Below, piece by piece: positions 1 through 7,557 of a DNA stretch of 64,000 bases (position 1 is its first letter; each line of letters starts with the position of its first letter). The position numbers and the translations under genes are program-made. The stretch is from positions 1 to 64,000 of the forward strand of contig CASFZJ010000003.1 in the NCBI GenBank assembly GCA_949299165.1, in the 5' to 3' direction. This DNA comes from an uncultured bacterium (GTDB taxonomy: Bacteria > Bacillota_I > Bacilli_A > RFN20 > CAG-826). The notes beneath the pieces are model-generated. The model did not search any database, was not told the DNA's origin, and worked only from the letters and a program-made list of their open reading frames with translations.

Positions 1-242
1 ATTCCTTTTTCTTTCAAAAGTTTGTTATTGATTCCAGTCATTTTTTCGATAATTGGAGTGATTTTAGTATCTGTATAGATATAACATTTAAAACCCTTGT
101 CGTGAGATTTAATTTGCTTTTTGTTATCTAAATCAGCTTTTACAGCCCCAATTGATATAATTTCTTGACTAGTTTCAGTGGCTTCAAAATCTAAAAAAAC
201 TAGTTTATTTGCGTCTTTTAAAACTTCATTAATAATTTTCAC
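1..242 (-). CDS. DEDDh-family 3'-5' exonuclease, partial (N-terminus only)
   Basis: The reverse strand is open from a GTG at 242 to the window edge, giving about 80 residues. Near the N-terminus it reads VFLDFEATET followed by EIISIGAV, which is the Exo I motif (D-x-E) of DnaQ/ERI-like exonucleases. A TAA lies in frame 6 nt upstream of the GTG, so no longer start exists. No Shine-Dalgarno sequence is present, and a strong promoter ends immediately before the start (see promoter entry), suggesting a leaderless mRNA. The family trims RNA or DNA 3' ends, but the substrate cannot be told from this fragment. The gene continues beyond base 1. Confidence 0.7.
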   Translation of the reverse strand, partial: MKIINEVLKDANKLVFLDFEATETSQEIISIGAVKADLDNKKQIKSHDKGFKCYIYTDTKITPIIEKMTGINNKLLKEKG

Positions 243-248
243 AAATTA

Positions 249-277
249 ATTATAAAAAGCAGGCATATTTTTTTCAA
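249..277 (-). promoter_or_regulatory. Sigma-A promoter of the exonuclease gene, leaderless geometry
   Basis: On the minus strand, TTGAAA (277-272) and a perfect TATAAT (254-249) are separated by 17 nt. The expected start of transcription falls at about 243-242, on or next to the GTG start codon at 242. Confidence 0.65.
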
Positions 278-352
278 TTTTTAGCATAAAAAAGAGCAAA
301 ATTTTAACAAATTAACTATGTTAAAATGTTTCAAAATTATTGATATATCAAG

Positions 353-381
353 TTGCTAAATGCTTAATTTTCTCATATAAT
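353..381 (+). promoter_or_regulatory. Promoter of gpsB-rnpB
   Basis: TTGCTA (353-358) and TATAAT (376-381) are separated by 17 nt. The start of transcription should be near 388, only about 12 nt before the gpsB ATG at 400, with an AGGA at 391-394 in between. Confidence 0.65.
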
Positions 382-399
382 AAAAAAGTTAGGAACACT

Positions 400-756
400 A
401 TGAAATTACACTTAAGTTCTCGCGATATTTTAAATAAAAAATTTAAGCAAGCTCCAAATGGCTATGATCCCGATGAAGTTGACAATTTTTTAGATAAAGT
501 ACTTGAAGATTATCGCAATATCGATAAAGAAATTGATGGATTAAATGCGAATATTATCTCATTAAAACGCGACAATGAAACTTTAAAAGCTTCTTTGAGA
601 GATAAAGAACAAATTATTTCGGTTCAAAAGAGCAAAAACATCGCTTTAATGAGTAATCATCAATCTTCCCTTGATAACCTTGAACTTTTACAAAGATGTA
701 GTGCCTATGAAAGAAAGCTCTATGAGCTTGGCGTAGATCCTAATAAAGTTAAATAA
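400..756 (+). CDS. gpsB: GpsB, DivIVA-like cell-division regulator
   Basis: This 118-aa protein carries the GpsB/DivIVA N-terminal membrane-targeting motif: SSRDILNKKF, then NGYDPDEVDNFLDKVLEDY, followed by a coiled coil (about residues 35-85) and a short tail. Family members are cytosolic peripheral-membrane proteins that couple division and envelope synthesis. I chose ATG 400 (AGGA 6 nt upstream) rather than the in-frame TTG at 340, because homology begins at MKLHLSSRD and the promoter -10 lies inside the longer reading. rnpB follows immediately, as in Bacillus. If this organism is wall-less, GpsB would have to serve division without peptidoglycan; that is not resolved here. Confidence 0.85.
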   Translation: MKLHLSSRDILNKKFKQAPNGYDPDEVDNFLDKVLEDYRNIDKEIDGLNANIISLKRDNETLKASLRDKEQIISVQKSKNIALMSNHQSSLDNLELLQRCSAYERKLYELGVDPNKVK

Positions 757-757
757 T

Positions 758-1097
758 TTCAGTCTATGTAACCGCTGCTTGTTTATCAAGTAGAGGAAAG
801 TCCTGGCTTGCACGGTCTGCGATGATCGTAGTGATTATGCTAGTTGAATCAATAAAACTAGGTACTCTGGAGAGAGTAACGGCGGAAATAGTCTAAAAGT
901 TTTGCTCAAGATGATTTTCCTTAATGTGCCACAGTGACGAATTTGAAGGAAACTTCAAAGTGAAACGCGGTAAACCCCTTAAGCAAGAAACTCAAATTTT
1001 GGTAGAGGAAACTAGAAAAGAGAACTGAATCGATTCTAGTAAGTGGAAACACTTAGATAAATGGTTACATAAAACAGAACTAGGCTTATGGACTGAA
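758..1097 (+). ncRNA. rnpB: RNase P RNA (bacterial type B)
   Basis: The conserved core is visible: GAGGAAAGTCC near 793, ACAGTGACGAA near 930, GAAACGCGGTAAACCCC near 963 and AGGCTTATGG at 1082. The ends pair: TTCAGTC (758-764) is complementary to GACTGAA (1091-1097), defining helix P1 and the boundaries. It is the catalytic RNA that matures tRNA 5' ends. It sits 1 nt after the gpsB stop and 19 nt before pgsA, with no separate promoter evident, so it is probably excised from or co-transcribed with gpsB-pgsA. Confidence 0.95.
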
Positions 1098-1116
1098 CAC
1101 TCACTAAGGTCGAAGT

Positions 1117-1773
1117 ATGAAGAAAATTAATTTACCAACAAAAATTACAATTGCGCGAATTGCTCTTGCAACTTTATTAATTTTTTCTATTGTTGTTCTT
1201 TATCTTTGTGACCAATTTGGTGCGATAAATATCGCGCAAACTGGCAATATTTATCTTATTGAAGGTAAAGCGACAATCAACTGGATAATGATTATTTTGA
1301 TGCTTGTGTTTTTCGTTGCTTCAATGACAGACTTTTTAGATGGCTATCTCGCAAGAAAAAATAATGAAGTAACTGACCTTGGGAAATTTTTAGATCCAAT
1401 CGCTGATAAAATGCTTATCAATTCAATGATGGTATTTTTAGCCCTTAACTTTGTAAGTTTAGCTGGAGATAATAAATTCCCATTTTTCTTAGTTATTATC
1501 ATGATTGTTCGTGATTTAGTTGTTGATGGACTTCGTTTTATGGTCGCCAAGAAAAATGTTGTTGTTGCCGCAAATATTTTTGGAAAACTCAAAACTGTAA
1601 CTCAAATGGTTGCAATTGTTGTAGTTTTCTTAAATGGTTTCCCATTTTCTTACTTTGATTATAATTGGCCAATGTACTTACATATTGGTGATTGGCTATG
1701 TTATATTGCCACATTCTTTAGTGTTTTAAGTGGCATAATTTATGTAAAACAAAACATTAAACACCTATTTTAA
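1117..1773 (+). CDS. pgsA: CDP-diacylglycerol--glycerol-3-phosphate 3-phosphatidyltransferase
   Basis: This enzyme makes phosphatidylglycerol phosphate, the committed step to acidic phospholipids. The CDP-alcohol phosphatidyltransferase signature is complete: D72, D75, G76, A79, R80, G89, D93 and D97 (DFLDGYLAR ... GKFLDPIAD). The 218 residues include several hydrophobic segments (about 10-32, 54-72, 112-130, 155-172, 190-210). An AAGG at 1106-1109 serves ATG 1117, directly after rnpB. The following genes cinA and recA match the Bacillus pgsA-cinA-recA-rny order. An insertion of roughly 20 residues between the first two hydrophobic segments makes it longer than many PgsA proteins. Confidence 0.92.
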   Translation: MKKINLPTKITIARIALATLLIFSIVVLYLCDQFGAINIAQTGNIYLIEGKATINWIMIILMLVFFVASMTDFLDGYLARKNNEVTDLGKFLDPIADKMLINSMMVFLALNFVSLAGDNKFPFFLVIIMIVRDLVVDGLRFMVAKKNVVVAANIFGKLKTVTQMVAIVVVFLNGFPFSYFDYNWPMYLHIGDWLCYIATFFSVLSGIIYVKQNIKHLF

Positions 1774-1783
1774 GGAGGGAATT

Positions 1784-2248
1784 ATGAATAACGCGCAAAA
1801 ATTAATCGAAAGATTAACCGAAAAAAATCTCACTTTAGGTTCAGTTGAAAGTTTCACTGGTGGTCTTTTTGCAAAGAAAGTTACTGATGTAAGTGGAGCA
1901 AGTAAAGCATTTAAAGGTGCCTTAGTTACTTATTCAAAAGAACTTAAAGAATCATTACTTGGTATTCCTGCTTCATTTATTGAAGAACATGGAGTAGTCA
2001 GTTATGAAGTTTGCCAACAAATGGCTATTAAAGGCAAAAAAGTCTTAGGAGTTGACGTTTGTGTTGCTTTCACAGGAAATGCAGGACCAGAAGTTAGTGA
2101 AGATGGCGGCGAAGTTGGTGAAGTTTATATCGCTGTTTGCTACGCTGGACAAGTTTGGCCAATTCCTCTACATTTAGAACTTGGTAGAGAAGGCAATAGA
2201 GAATACGCAGTTGAGGCTGCTTTAACAGCACTTTTAAGCATCATTTAA
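1784..2248 (+). CDS. cinA: CinA C-terminal domain protein (PncC-type amidohydrolase)
   Basis: The 154 residues match only the C-terminal CinA/PncC domain, with SVESFTGG at about 20-27 (the ES-x-TGG motif), then GALVTYSKELKESLLGI and FTGNAGPE. Full-length CinA has an N-terminal MoaB-like domain that is absent here. PncC-type domains deamidate nicotinamide mononucleotide to nicotinate mononucleotide for NAD recycling. A strong AAGGAGGG precedes ATG 1784. It lies between pgsA and recA as in many Firmicutes, where cinA and recA can be competence-induced. Activity is inferred from the family. Confidence 0.85.
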   Translation: MNNAQKLIERLTEKNLTLGSVESFTGGLFAKKVTDVSGASKAFKGALVTYSKELKESLLGIPASFIEEHGVVSYEVCQQMAIKGKKVLGVDVCVAFTGNAGPEVSEDGGEVGEVYIAVCYAGQVWPIPLHLELGREGNREYAVEAALTALLSII

Positions 2249-2270
2249 AAAAAATTAAAAATTTTAAAAA

Positions 2271-2325
2271 TTTTTTTAACATTTTTGATGTTGATAGCGT
2301 TCGTACTATATGAAAGGAGTTTTTT
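2271..2325 (+). promoter_or_regulatory. recA 5' element shared with comEA (putative competence promoter)
   Basis: A T-tract ending in AAC (2271-2280) is followed after exactly 19 nt by TTCGTA (2300-2305), one variable base, TATATGAAAGGAG and six T residues up to the ATG at 2326. The same arrangement precedes comEA at 48098-48153. No sigma-A spacing is shared by the two copies. The AAAGGAG is the Shine-Dalgarno sequence; the upstream conserved part is the candidate promoter. Confidence 0.55.
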
Positions 2326-3348
2326 ATGAACGAAAACAAATTTATTAGTAAGGACGCATTAAAGAACATTCTTAGTCAAGTCGAACACGAATTTGGAAAA
2401 GGTTCAGTAGTGCGATTAGGCGACAAGCCTAGTGTAGACGTTGAAGCCATTTCAAGTGGCAGCATACTTTTAGATGAGTGCCTTGGAATTGGCGGTTATC
2501 CAAAAGGAAGGATCGTTGAAATATATGGTCCAGAGAGTAGTGGCAAAACAACTTTAGCTTTAACAGCGGTTGCTGAAGCACAAGCTAAAGGAGGAATTGC
2601 TGCTTATATTGATGCTGAAAATAGCATCGACCCTGATTATGCAAAAAATTTAGGAGTAGATATCGATAATCTTATCCTTTCTCAACCAGATAGTGGTGAA
2701 GAGGCGCTTGAGATTGTTGAGACACTAGCAAAAAGTGGAGTATTTTCATTAATTGTAGTCGATAGCGTAGCAGCTTTGGTACCTCAAGCCGAACTTGAAG
2801 GTCAAATGTTAGATACTAACGTTGGACTTCAAGCCCGTATGATGTCTAAAGCAATGAGAAAAATAACTGGCGTTTTAAATAAAAACGATTGTACTGTTAT
2901 TTTTATTAATCAATTACGTGATAAAGTTGGCGTAATTTATGGAAGTAATGAAACCACAACTGGTGGAAGAGCTCTAAAATTCTATTCTTCGGTCAGAATT
3001 GATATTAGAAGAAGCGAAGCGATTAAAGAAGGAGCCAATATTATTGGTAATGTTGCCAATATTAAGGTTGTTAAAAATAAAGTCGCTCCTCCATTTAAAA
3101 GTTGTAAAGTCGATATCATATTTGGCCAAGGAATTTCGAAAGAAGGTGAACTTCTTGATCTTGCAATTCAAAAAGGAATTGTTAAAAAAGCAGGAAGTTG
3201 GTACGAGGTATATGGTGAAAGAATGGGTCAAGGCAGAGAAACTGCTAAGTCCTATTTAAGAGAAAATCCTGATATTTTTAAAAAAGTTAAAGAAGATATT
3301 TTATCTTCTAAAAAACAACCTATACCAGTTCAAGGCACCGACATATAG
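2326..3348 (+). CDS. recA: RecA recombinase
   Basis: RecA forms ATP-dependent filaments on single-stranded DNA, promotes strand exchange and stimulates the SOS co-protease. The 340-aa protein has Walker [10 protein letters not shown] at 68-76, the [10 protein letters not shown] Walker B region, the NQLRDKVG segment with the loop L1/L2 area and [10 protein letters not shown]. Length is typical. A strong GAAAGGAG lies 6 nt before ATG 2326. No LexA-type palindrome is obvious upstream; instead the leader shares a long identical element with comEA, which suggests induction in competence (inference). Confidence 0.97.
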   Translation: MNENKFISKDALKNILSQVEHEFGKGSVVRLGDKPSVDVEAISSGSILLDECLGIGGYPKGRIVEIYGPESSGKTTLALTAVAEAQAKGGIAAYIDAENSIDPDYAKNLGVDIDNLILSQPDSGEEALEIVETLAKSGVFSLIVVDSVAALVPQAELEGQMLDTNVGLQARMMSKAMRKITGVLNKNDCTVIFINQLRDKVGVIYGSNETTTGGRALKFYSSVRIDIRRSEAIKEGANIIGNVANIKVVKNKVAPPFKSCKVDIIFGQGISKEGELLDLAIQKGIVKKAGSWYEVYGERMGQGRETAKSYLRENPDIFKKVKEDILSSKKQPIPVQGTDI

Positions 3349-3362
3349 ATTGAACTCAATTT

Positions 3363-3422
3363 CTCTCTTTAATTAGAGAGTGAAATAAATTGCTTGCATA
3401 ATCCTTTATTTAGAGAGGATTA
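3363..3422 (+). promoter_or_regulatory. Two adjacent hairpins in the rny leader, the second covering the RBS
   Basis: CTCTCT (3363-3368) can pair with AGAGAG (3375-3380). Next, TAATCC (3399-3404) can pair with GGATTA (3417-3422), which overlaps the Shine-Dalgarno of rny. TTAGAGAG occurs in both hairpins, so the first CTCTCT could also pair with the second copy. This geometry would allow alternative folding around the rny ribosome site. A weak recA terminator is an alternative reading, but there is no T-tract. Confidence 0.4.
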
Positions 3423-3426
3423 AACT

Positions 3427-5025
3427 ATGAATTTATTTATTAATGTATTAGCTGAGTCTGGTCTTGAAACATGGACTTGGATTTTAATTTTAATAATTGT
3501 TTTACTTGTAGGCGCAGCCCTTGGAGCAATAACAGTTTACTTTTTAGCAAAGGAAAAAGTTAAAAAAGCAGGAACTAATGCAGAAAAAATCATTAACGAT
3601 GCCAACATAAAAGCTGAAAAGATTCAAAAAAATGCTCAAATTGATGCTAAACAAACATTATTTGAGATGAAACAAGAGGCTGAAAAAGATATTAAAGAGC
3701 GCAAACAAGAAGTTATCTTACAAGAAAATAAACTTCTACAAAGAGAGCAATCAATTGATCAAAGAGATCAAGCGTTGCTAAAAAAAGAAAATGCTTTAGA
3801 AAATAAAGAGAAGAACCTAGACAGACAAATTGAAGAAAATAAGAAAAAATCTGAAACTCTTAACGAAAAAATTAATTCTATCTTAGCTGAACTTGAGAAA
3901 GTTTCAAATCTTACCGAAAAAGAAGCTAGAGAAGAAATTTATCGTCGAGTTGAAGAAAAGGAAACTACAAATATTGCCAAATTTTTAAAGGAAAAAGAAG
4001 AAGAAGCTGAGAGCAAAGCCGATGATAAATCCAAAGAGATTTTAGCGATGGCTATGGCTCGAAATGCTCAAGATGTGACTAACGAAAGAACTGTTACAAC
4101 AATTTCTTTACCTAGCGATGAAATGAAAGGTAGAATCATTGGTCGTGAAGGTAGAAATATTAAATCATTAGAGCAACTTTTAGGTGTCGATATTATCATC
4201 GATGATACACCTGAAGCCTTAACGATTTCTTGTTTTAATCCAATTAGAAGAGAAATTGCTTCAAGAGTTTTAAATACTCTTATTAAAGATGGCAGAATTC
4301 AACCAGGTCGTATTGAAGAAGTTGCAAATAAATGCCAAAAAGAAGTAAACGAAATTATTAAAAAAGCTGGAGAAGATGCCGTTTCTAAACTTGGCATCTC
4401 CAATATGAATAAAGAACTCGTTAGCTTAGTTGGAAGATTAAAATATCGTACAAGTTATGGCCAAAATCAACTTACACATTCAGTTGAAACCGCTCAAATT
4501 TGTGGAGCAATGGCTAGTGAACTTGGACTTAATGTTCAACTTGCTAAAAGAGCTGCTCTTCTTCATGATTTAGGAAAGGGACTAGATTATGAAGTTGAAG
4601 GAAGCCATGTTGAAATTGGGGCTAGACTTGCTAAAAAATATGGTGAAAATGATCTTGTAGTTAATGCAATTGAATCACACCATGGTGATGTGCCAGCAAA
4701 ATCGGTTATTGCTTATCTTGTTCAAGCTGCCGACACTCTATCGGCTGCAAGACCTGGAGCAAGAAGCGAAACTCTTGAATCTTATATTAAAAGAGTTGAA
4801 CAACTTGAAAGTATCTGCAAGTCATATGATGGCGTTCAAACATGCTACGCAATGCAATCAGGTCGTGAAGTTAGAGTCATGGTAATTCCTGAAAAAATTA
4901 ATGATTTACAAGCATTTAAACTTGCTCACGACATTAAAGAGAGAATTGAAAATGAAATGACCTATCCTGGTCAAATCAAAGTTAATGTAATTAGAGAATA
5001 TAGAGCGCAAGAAACGGCTAAATAG
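3427..5025 (+). CDS. rny: Ribonuclease Y
   Basis: RNase Y is the membrane-anchored endonuclease that initiates mRNA decay in Firmicutes. The 532-aa protein has a transmembrane helix at about 17-40, a long charged coiled coil at about 42-210, a KH RNA-binding domain (GRIIGREGRN beginning at residue 235) and an HD hydrolase domain with H380-D381 in LLHDLGKG. The architecture and length are typical. It is followed directly by ymdB, whose Bacillus product interacts functionally with RNase Y. The leader has two potential hairpins (separate entry) that could allow autoregulation. Confidence 0.96.
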   Translation: MNLFINVLAESGLETWTWILILIIVLLVGAALGAITVYFLAKEKVKKAGTNAEKIINDANIKAEKIQKNAQIDAKQTLFEMKQEAEKDIKERKQEVILQENKLLQREQSIDQRDQALLKKENALENKEKNLDRQIEENKKKSETLNEKINSILAELEKVSNLTEKEAREEIYRRVEEKETTNIAKFLKEKEEEAESKADDKSKEILAMAMARNAQDVTNERTVTTISLPSDEMKGRIIGREGRNIKSLEQLLGVDIIIDDTPEALTISCFNPIRREIASRVLNTLIKDGRIQPGRIEEVANKCQKEVNEIIKKAGEDAVSKLGISNMNKELVSLVGRLKYRTSYGQNQLTHSVETAQICGAMASELGLNVQLAKRAALLHDLGKGLDYEVEGSHVEIGARLAKKYGENDLVVNAIESHHGDVPAKSVIAYLVQAADTLSAARPGARSETLESYIKRVEQLESICKSYDGVQTCYAMQSGREVRVMVIPEKINDLQAFKLAHDIKERIENEMTYPGQIKVNVIREYRAQETAK

Positions 5026-5814
5026 ATGAATATATTATTTATTGGTGATATAGTTGGAAAAGTTGGTCGCAAAGCTTTAATTCAAAATTTACATACGATT
5101 AAAAATAAATACGATATTTCCTTTACTGTTGCAAATGGGGAAAACATTTCAAATGGTAAAGGAATAAATCGTAATCATTATGATTTCCTAATTAAAAACG
5201 GGGTTGATTGTGTAACTTTAGGCAATCATTATAAAGACCGTGATGATATTAGAAATTATATTGATAAAGTTGATAAACTTATTCGCCCACTAAATTTAAA
5301 GGATGAGTTTCCTGGTGAAGGAAGTAAAATTTTTGATGTTGATGGCGTCAAAATTAGGGTGAGTAATTTACTTGGAAGTGCCTTTTTAAAATTTGAAGTA
5401 AATGATCCATATCAAGAAATATCAAAAGTCATCGAAACTGATGAAAGTGATATTCATATTATTGATTTACATGGAGAGAGCACCGGAGAAAAAAAGGCCT
5501 TGGCTTATGCTTTGAAAAATAGCGTAAGTGCCGTGCTAGGCACTCATACCCACGTACAAACTCGTGATGCGCAAATATTAAATTCGGGAGCATTTTTTAT
5601 AAGCGATGTTGGAATGTGTGGAAGTTATAACAGTGTCCTTGGTACTGAAATTGAAAGTGTCGTTGATAAAATTATTTATCACGACGAAACAAAACATTTT
5701 AAATATTTAGACGAGGATGATACACTTTTTTCCGCTGTTGTTTTAAAGTTTGACGCATTAACTTTTAAACCAGTTGAAATTATTCCATTATATTTAATTA
5801 ACAAGAAAGGATAA
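5026..5814 (+). CDS. ymdB: YmdB-family 2',3'-cyclic-nucleotide phosphodiesterase
   Basis: This 262-aa calcineurin-like metallophosphodiesterase begins MNILFIGDIVGKVGR and contains GNHYKDRDDI, DLHGES and GTHTHVQTRDAQIL, the metal-ligand motifs of the YmdB family. In Bacillus, YmdB affects RNA turnover and the motility/biofilm decision. ATG 5026 begins on the base after the rny stop codon with no ribosome site of its own other than purines in the rny 3' end, so translation is probably coupled. Length is typical (about 264 aa). Confidence 0.92.
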   Translation: MNILFIGDIVGKVGRKALIQNLHTIKNKYDISFTVANGENISNGKGINRNHYDFLIKNGVDCVTLGNHYKDRDDIRNYIDKVDKLIRPLNLKDEFPGEGSKIFDVDGVKIRVSNLLGSAFLKFEVNDPYQEISKVIETDESDIHIIDLHGESTGEKKALAYALKNSVSAVLGTHTHVQTRDAQILNSGAFFISDVGMCGSYNSVLGTEIESVVDKIIYHDETKHFKYLDEDDTLFSAVVLKFDALTFKPVEIIPLYLINKKG

Positions 5815-5819
5815 AAGTT

Positions 5820-7268
5820 ATGGCACGAAATGTAGTAATTGAATCTCTTCCAAATATGGATGAAGCTAGAAAGAGAGTTGGAAAAGTTGAAACCATAACT
5901 TTTTCTTATAAACCTAGCAAAGAATTAATCGATCGTTTTACAGGTAAAAAGATTTTTATTAGAACTTATGGTTGTCAAGCCAATATTAGAGACGAAGAAA
6001 CCCTTCTTGGTTTGTTTTCTCTTTTAGGAATGACAAGAACTGAAAATCCAGAAGAAGCAACAATCGCGATTTTAAATACCTGTGCAGTCAGAGAAAATGC
6101 TGAGGACAAAGTTTTTGGTGAAATTGGTCAATTCAAAGCTTTAAAAGCTAAAAATAAAGATTTAATTTTGATGCTTTGTGGATGTATGGTTGAACAAAAA
6201 CACATTGTTGAGGAAGTTTTAAATAAATATCCTCAAGTTGATATCTTTTTTGGCACTCATAATTTAGAAGATGCGCCTGAACTTGTTGAGAAATACCTTT
6301 TCGATAAGAAAAAATCACGTATTGTAAATGTTTTATCAAAAGAAGGTAGCATTGTTGAAAAAATACCAGTCACAAGAATTGATGATTATAAAGCTTTTGT
6401 AAATATTACTTATGGATGTGATAAATTCTGTACTTATTGCATCGTGCCTTATACAAGAGGTAAAGAAAGAAGTAGAAATATTAATGATATTTTAGATGAA
6501 TGTCGCACACTTGTAAGTGAAGGTTATAAAGAAATTACTTTGCTTGGTCAAAATGTTGATAGTTATGGAAAAGATTTAGATGATGGCGTAACTTTTGCAA
6601 AACTTTTAGAAGAAGTAGCTAAACTCCGTATCCCTCGTTTAAGATTCTTAACAAGTTATCCTAGTGATTTTAGTGATGAAGTTATTGATGTTATCGCAAA
6701 ATACGATAACATTATGAAATATATCCATCTTCCAATTCAAAGTGGAAACGATGAAGTTTTAAAACGTATGGGAAGAAGGTATACGAGTAAACAATATTTA
6801 GATTTAGTTGATCGCATTAGAGCAAAAAATCCAGGTATTGCCTTATCTACTGATATTATTGTTGGTTTCCCAAACGAAACTTATGAAGAATTTTTAGATA
6901 CAATTAAAGTCGCTTTGAAAGCAGATTATACAAGTGCATTCACTTTTATTTATTCGCCAAGAAAAGGCACACCAGCTGCTCGACTTCAAGATAATGTAAC
7001 TTACGATGAAAAAGTCAAAAGATTTAAAGAGCTCGTCGATAATCTTGAAGTTAACTTTAAAAAGCATGCTGATGAAATGGTTGGTAAAACTTTTGAAGTT
7101 TTAGTCGATGGAGAAAGCAAGAAAAATAAAGACTTGTTATCGGGTTATGCTTATAACATGAAAATCATTCATTTTAAAGGTGATAAATCTTTAATCGGCA
7201 AATTAGTAAAAGTTAAAGTAACTGAATCCCACGTTTATTCTTTAATTGGAGAACTTGTTAATGATTGA
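5820..7268 (+). CDS. miaB: tRNA-2-methylthio-N6-isopentenyladenosine synthase MiaB
   Basis: This radical-SAM methylthiotransferase adds the 2-methylthio group to i6A37 made by MiaA, encoded two genes downstream. The N-terminal UPF0004 cluster ligands are C52, C88 and C122; the radical-SAM triad is C200, C204 and C207 (YGCDKFCTYC). A TRAM-like RNA-binding segment occupies the last 60 residues. The 482-aa length is normal for Firmicutes. AAAGG lies 9 nt before ATG 5820. The stop codon TGA overlaps the start of ricA. Confidence 0.95.
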   Translation: MARNVVIESLPNMDEARKRVGKVETITFSYKPSKELIDRFTGKKIFIRTYGCQANIRDEETLLGLFSLLGMTRTENPEEATIAILNTCAVRENAEDKVFGEIGQFKALKAKNKDLILMLCGCMVEQKHIVEEVLNKYPQVDIFFGTHNLEDAPELVEKYLFDKKKSRIVNVLSKEGSIVEKIPVTRIDDYKAFVNITYGCDKFCTYCIVPYTRGKERSRNINDILDECRTLVSEGYKEITLLGQNVDSYGKDLDDGVTFAKLLEEVAKLRIPRLRFLTSYPSDFSDEVIDVIAKYDNIMKYIHLPIQSGNDEVLKRMGRRYTSKQYLDLVDRIRAKNPGIALSTDIIVGFPNETYEEFLDTIKVALKADYTSAFTFIYSPRKGTPAARLQDNVTYDEKVKRFKELVDNLEVNFKKHADEMVGKTFEVLVDGESKKNKDLLSGYAYNMKIIHFKGDKSLIGKLVKVKVTESHVYSLIGELVND

Positions 7269-7557
7269 TGAAAAAGTGAAAATCGACATAATTAATTTAA
7301 AAAATAATTATTTAAATTTACCACTTTTTCAAGAATATTTTAGATTGAAAAATCTAATAAAAAATTCAAAAACCCTGCAAAACTCAGATAAAATTATTAT
7401 TTTAAGTAATTATCGAAGTTTAAAAAATGAAGAAAAGAAAATTTATGGACGCATAAAACTTAACTCTCCAAACGATCCGCTTTTATATAATTTTTTTGAG
7501 ATAAAAGAGCAGGTAGAAGATTTTAAAGAAGAAATAAACGATTTATTAAAATTATGA
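7261..7557 (+). CDS. ricA: YlbF/YmcA (RicA-like) family protein
   Basis: This small helical protein of 98 aa has the family's spacing: LPLFQEYFRLKNLI near the start, and NDPLLYNFFEIKEQVEDF near the end, followed by EEINDLL. In Bacillus, ymcA follows miaB and its product, with YlbF and YaaT, forms the Fe-S complex that promotes RNase Y specificity and competence/sporulation. ATG 7261 overlaps the miaB stop and was preferred to the in-frame TTG at 7246. Assignment rests on length, motif pattern and synteny; I cannot tell YmcA from YlbF. Confidence 0.7.
   Translation: MIDEKVKIDIINLKNNYLNLPLFQEYFRLKNLIKNSKTLQNSDKIIILSNYRSLKNEEKKIYGRIKLNSPNDPLLYNFFEIKEQVEDFKEEINDLLKL

Noticed and set aside
340-399. 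N-terminal extension of gpsB from TTG 340
   Set aside because: The extension covers the -35 and -10 boxes and has no homology; ATG 400 has AGGA and begins the family alignment.
2285-2312. Ordinary sigma-A promoter for recA (TTGATG, 16 nt, TATATG)
   Set aside because: Possible on its own, but the corresponding boxes at comEA are 10 nt apart, so this does not explain the shared element. It remains the main alternative at recA.
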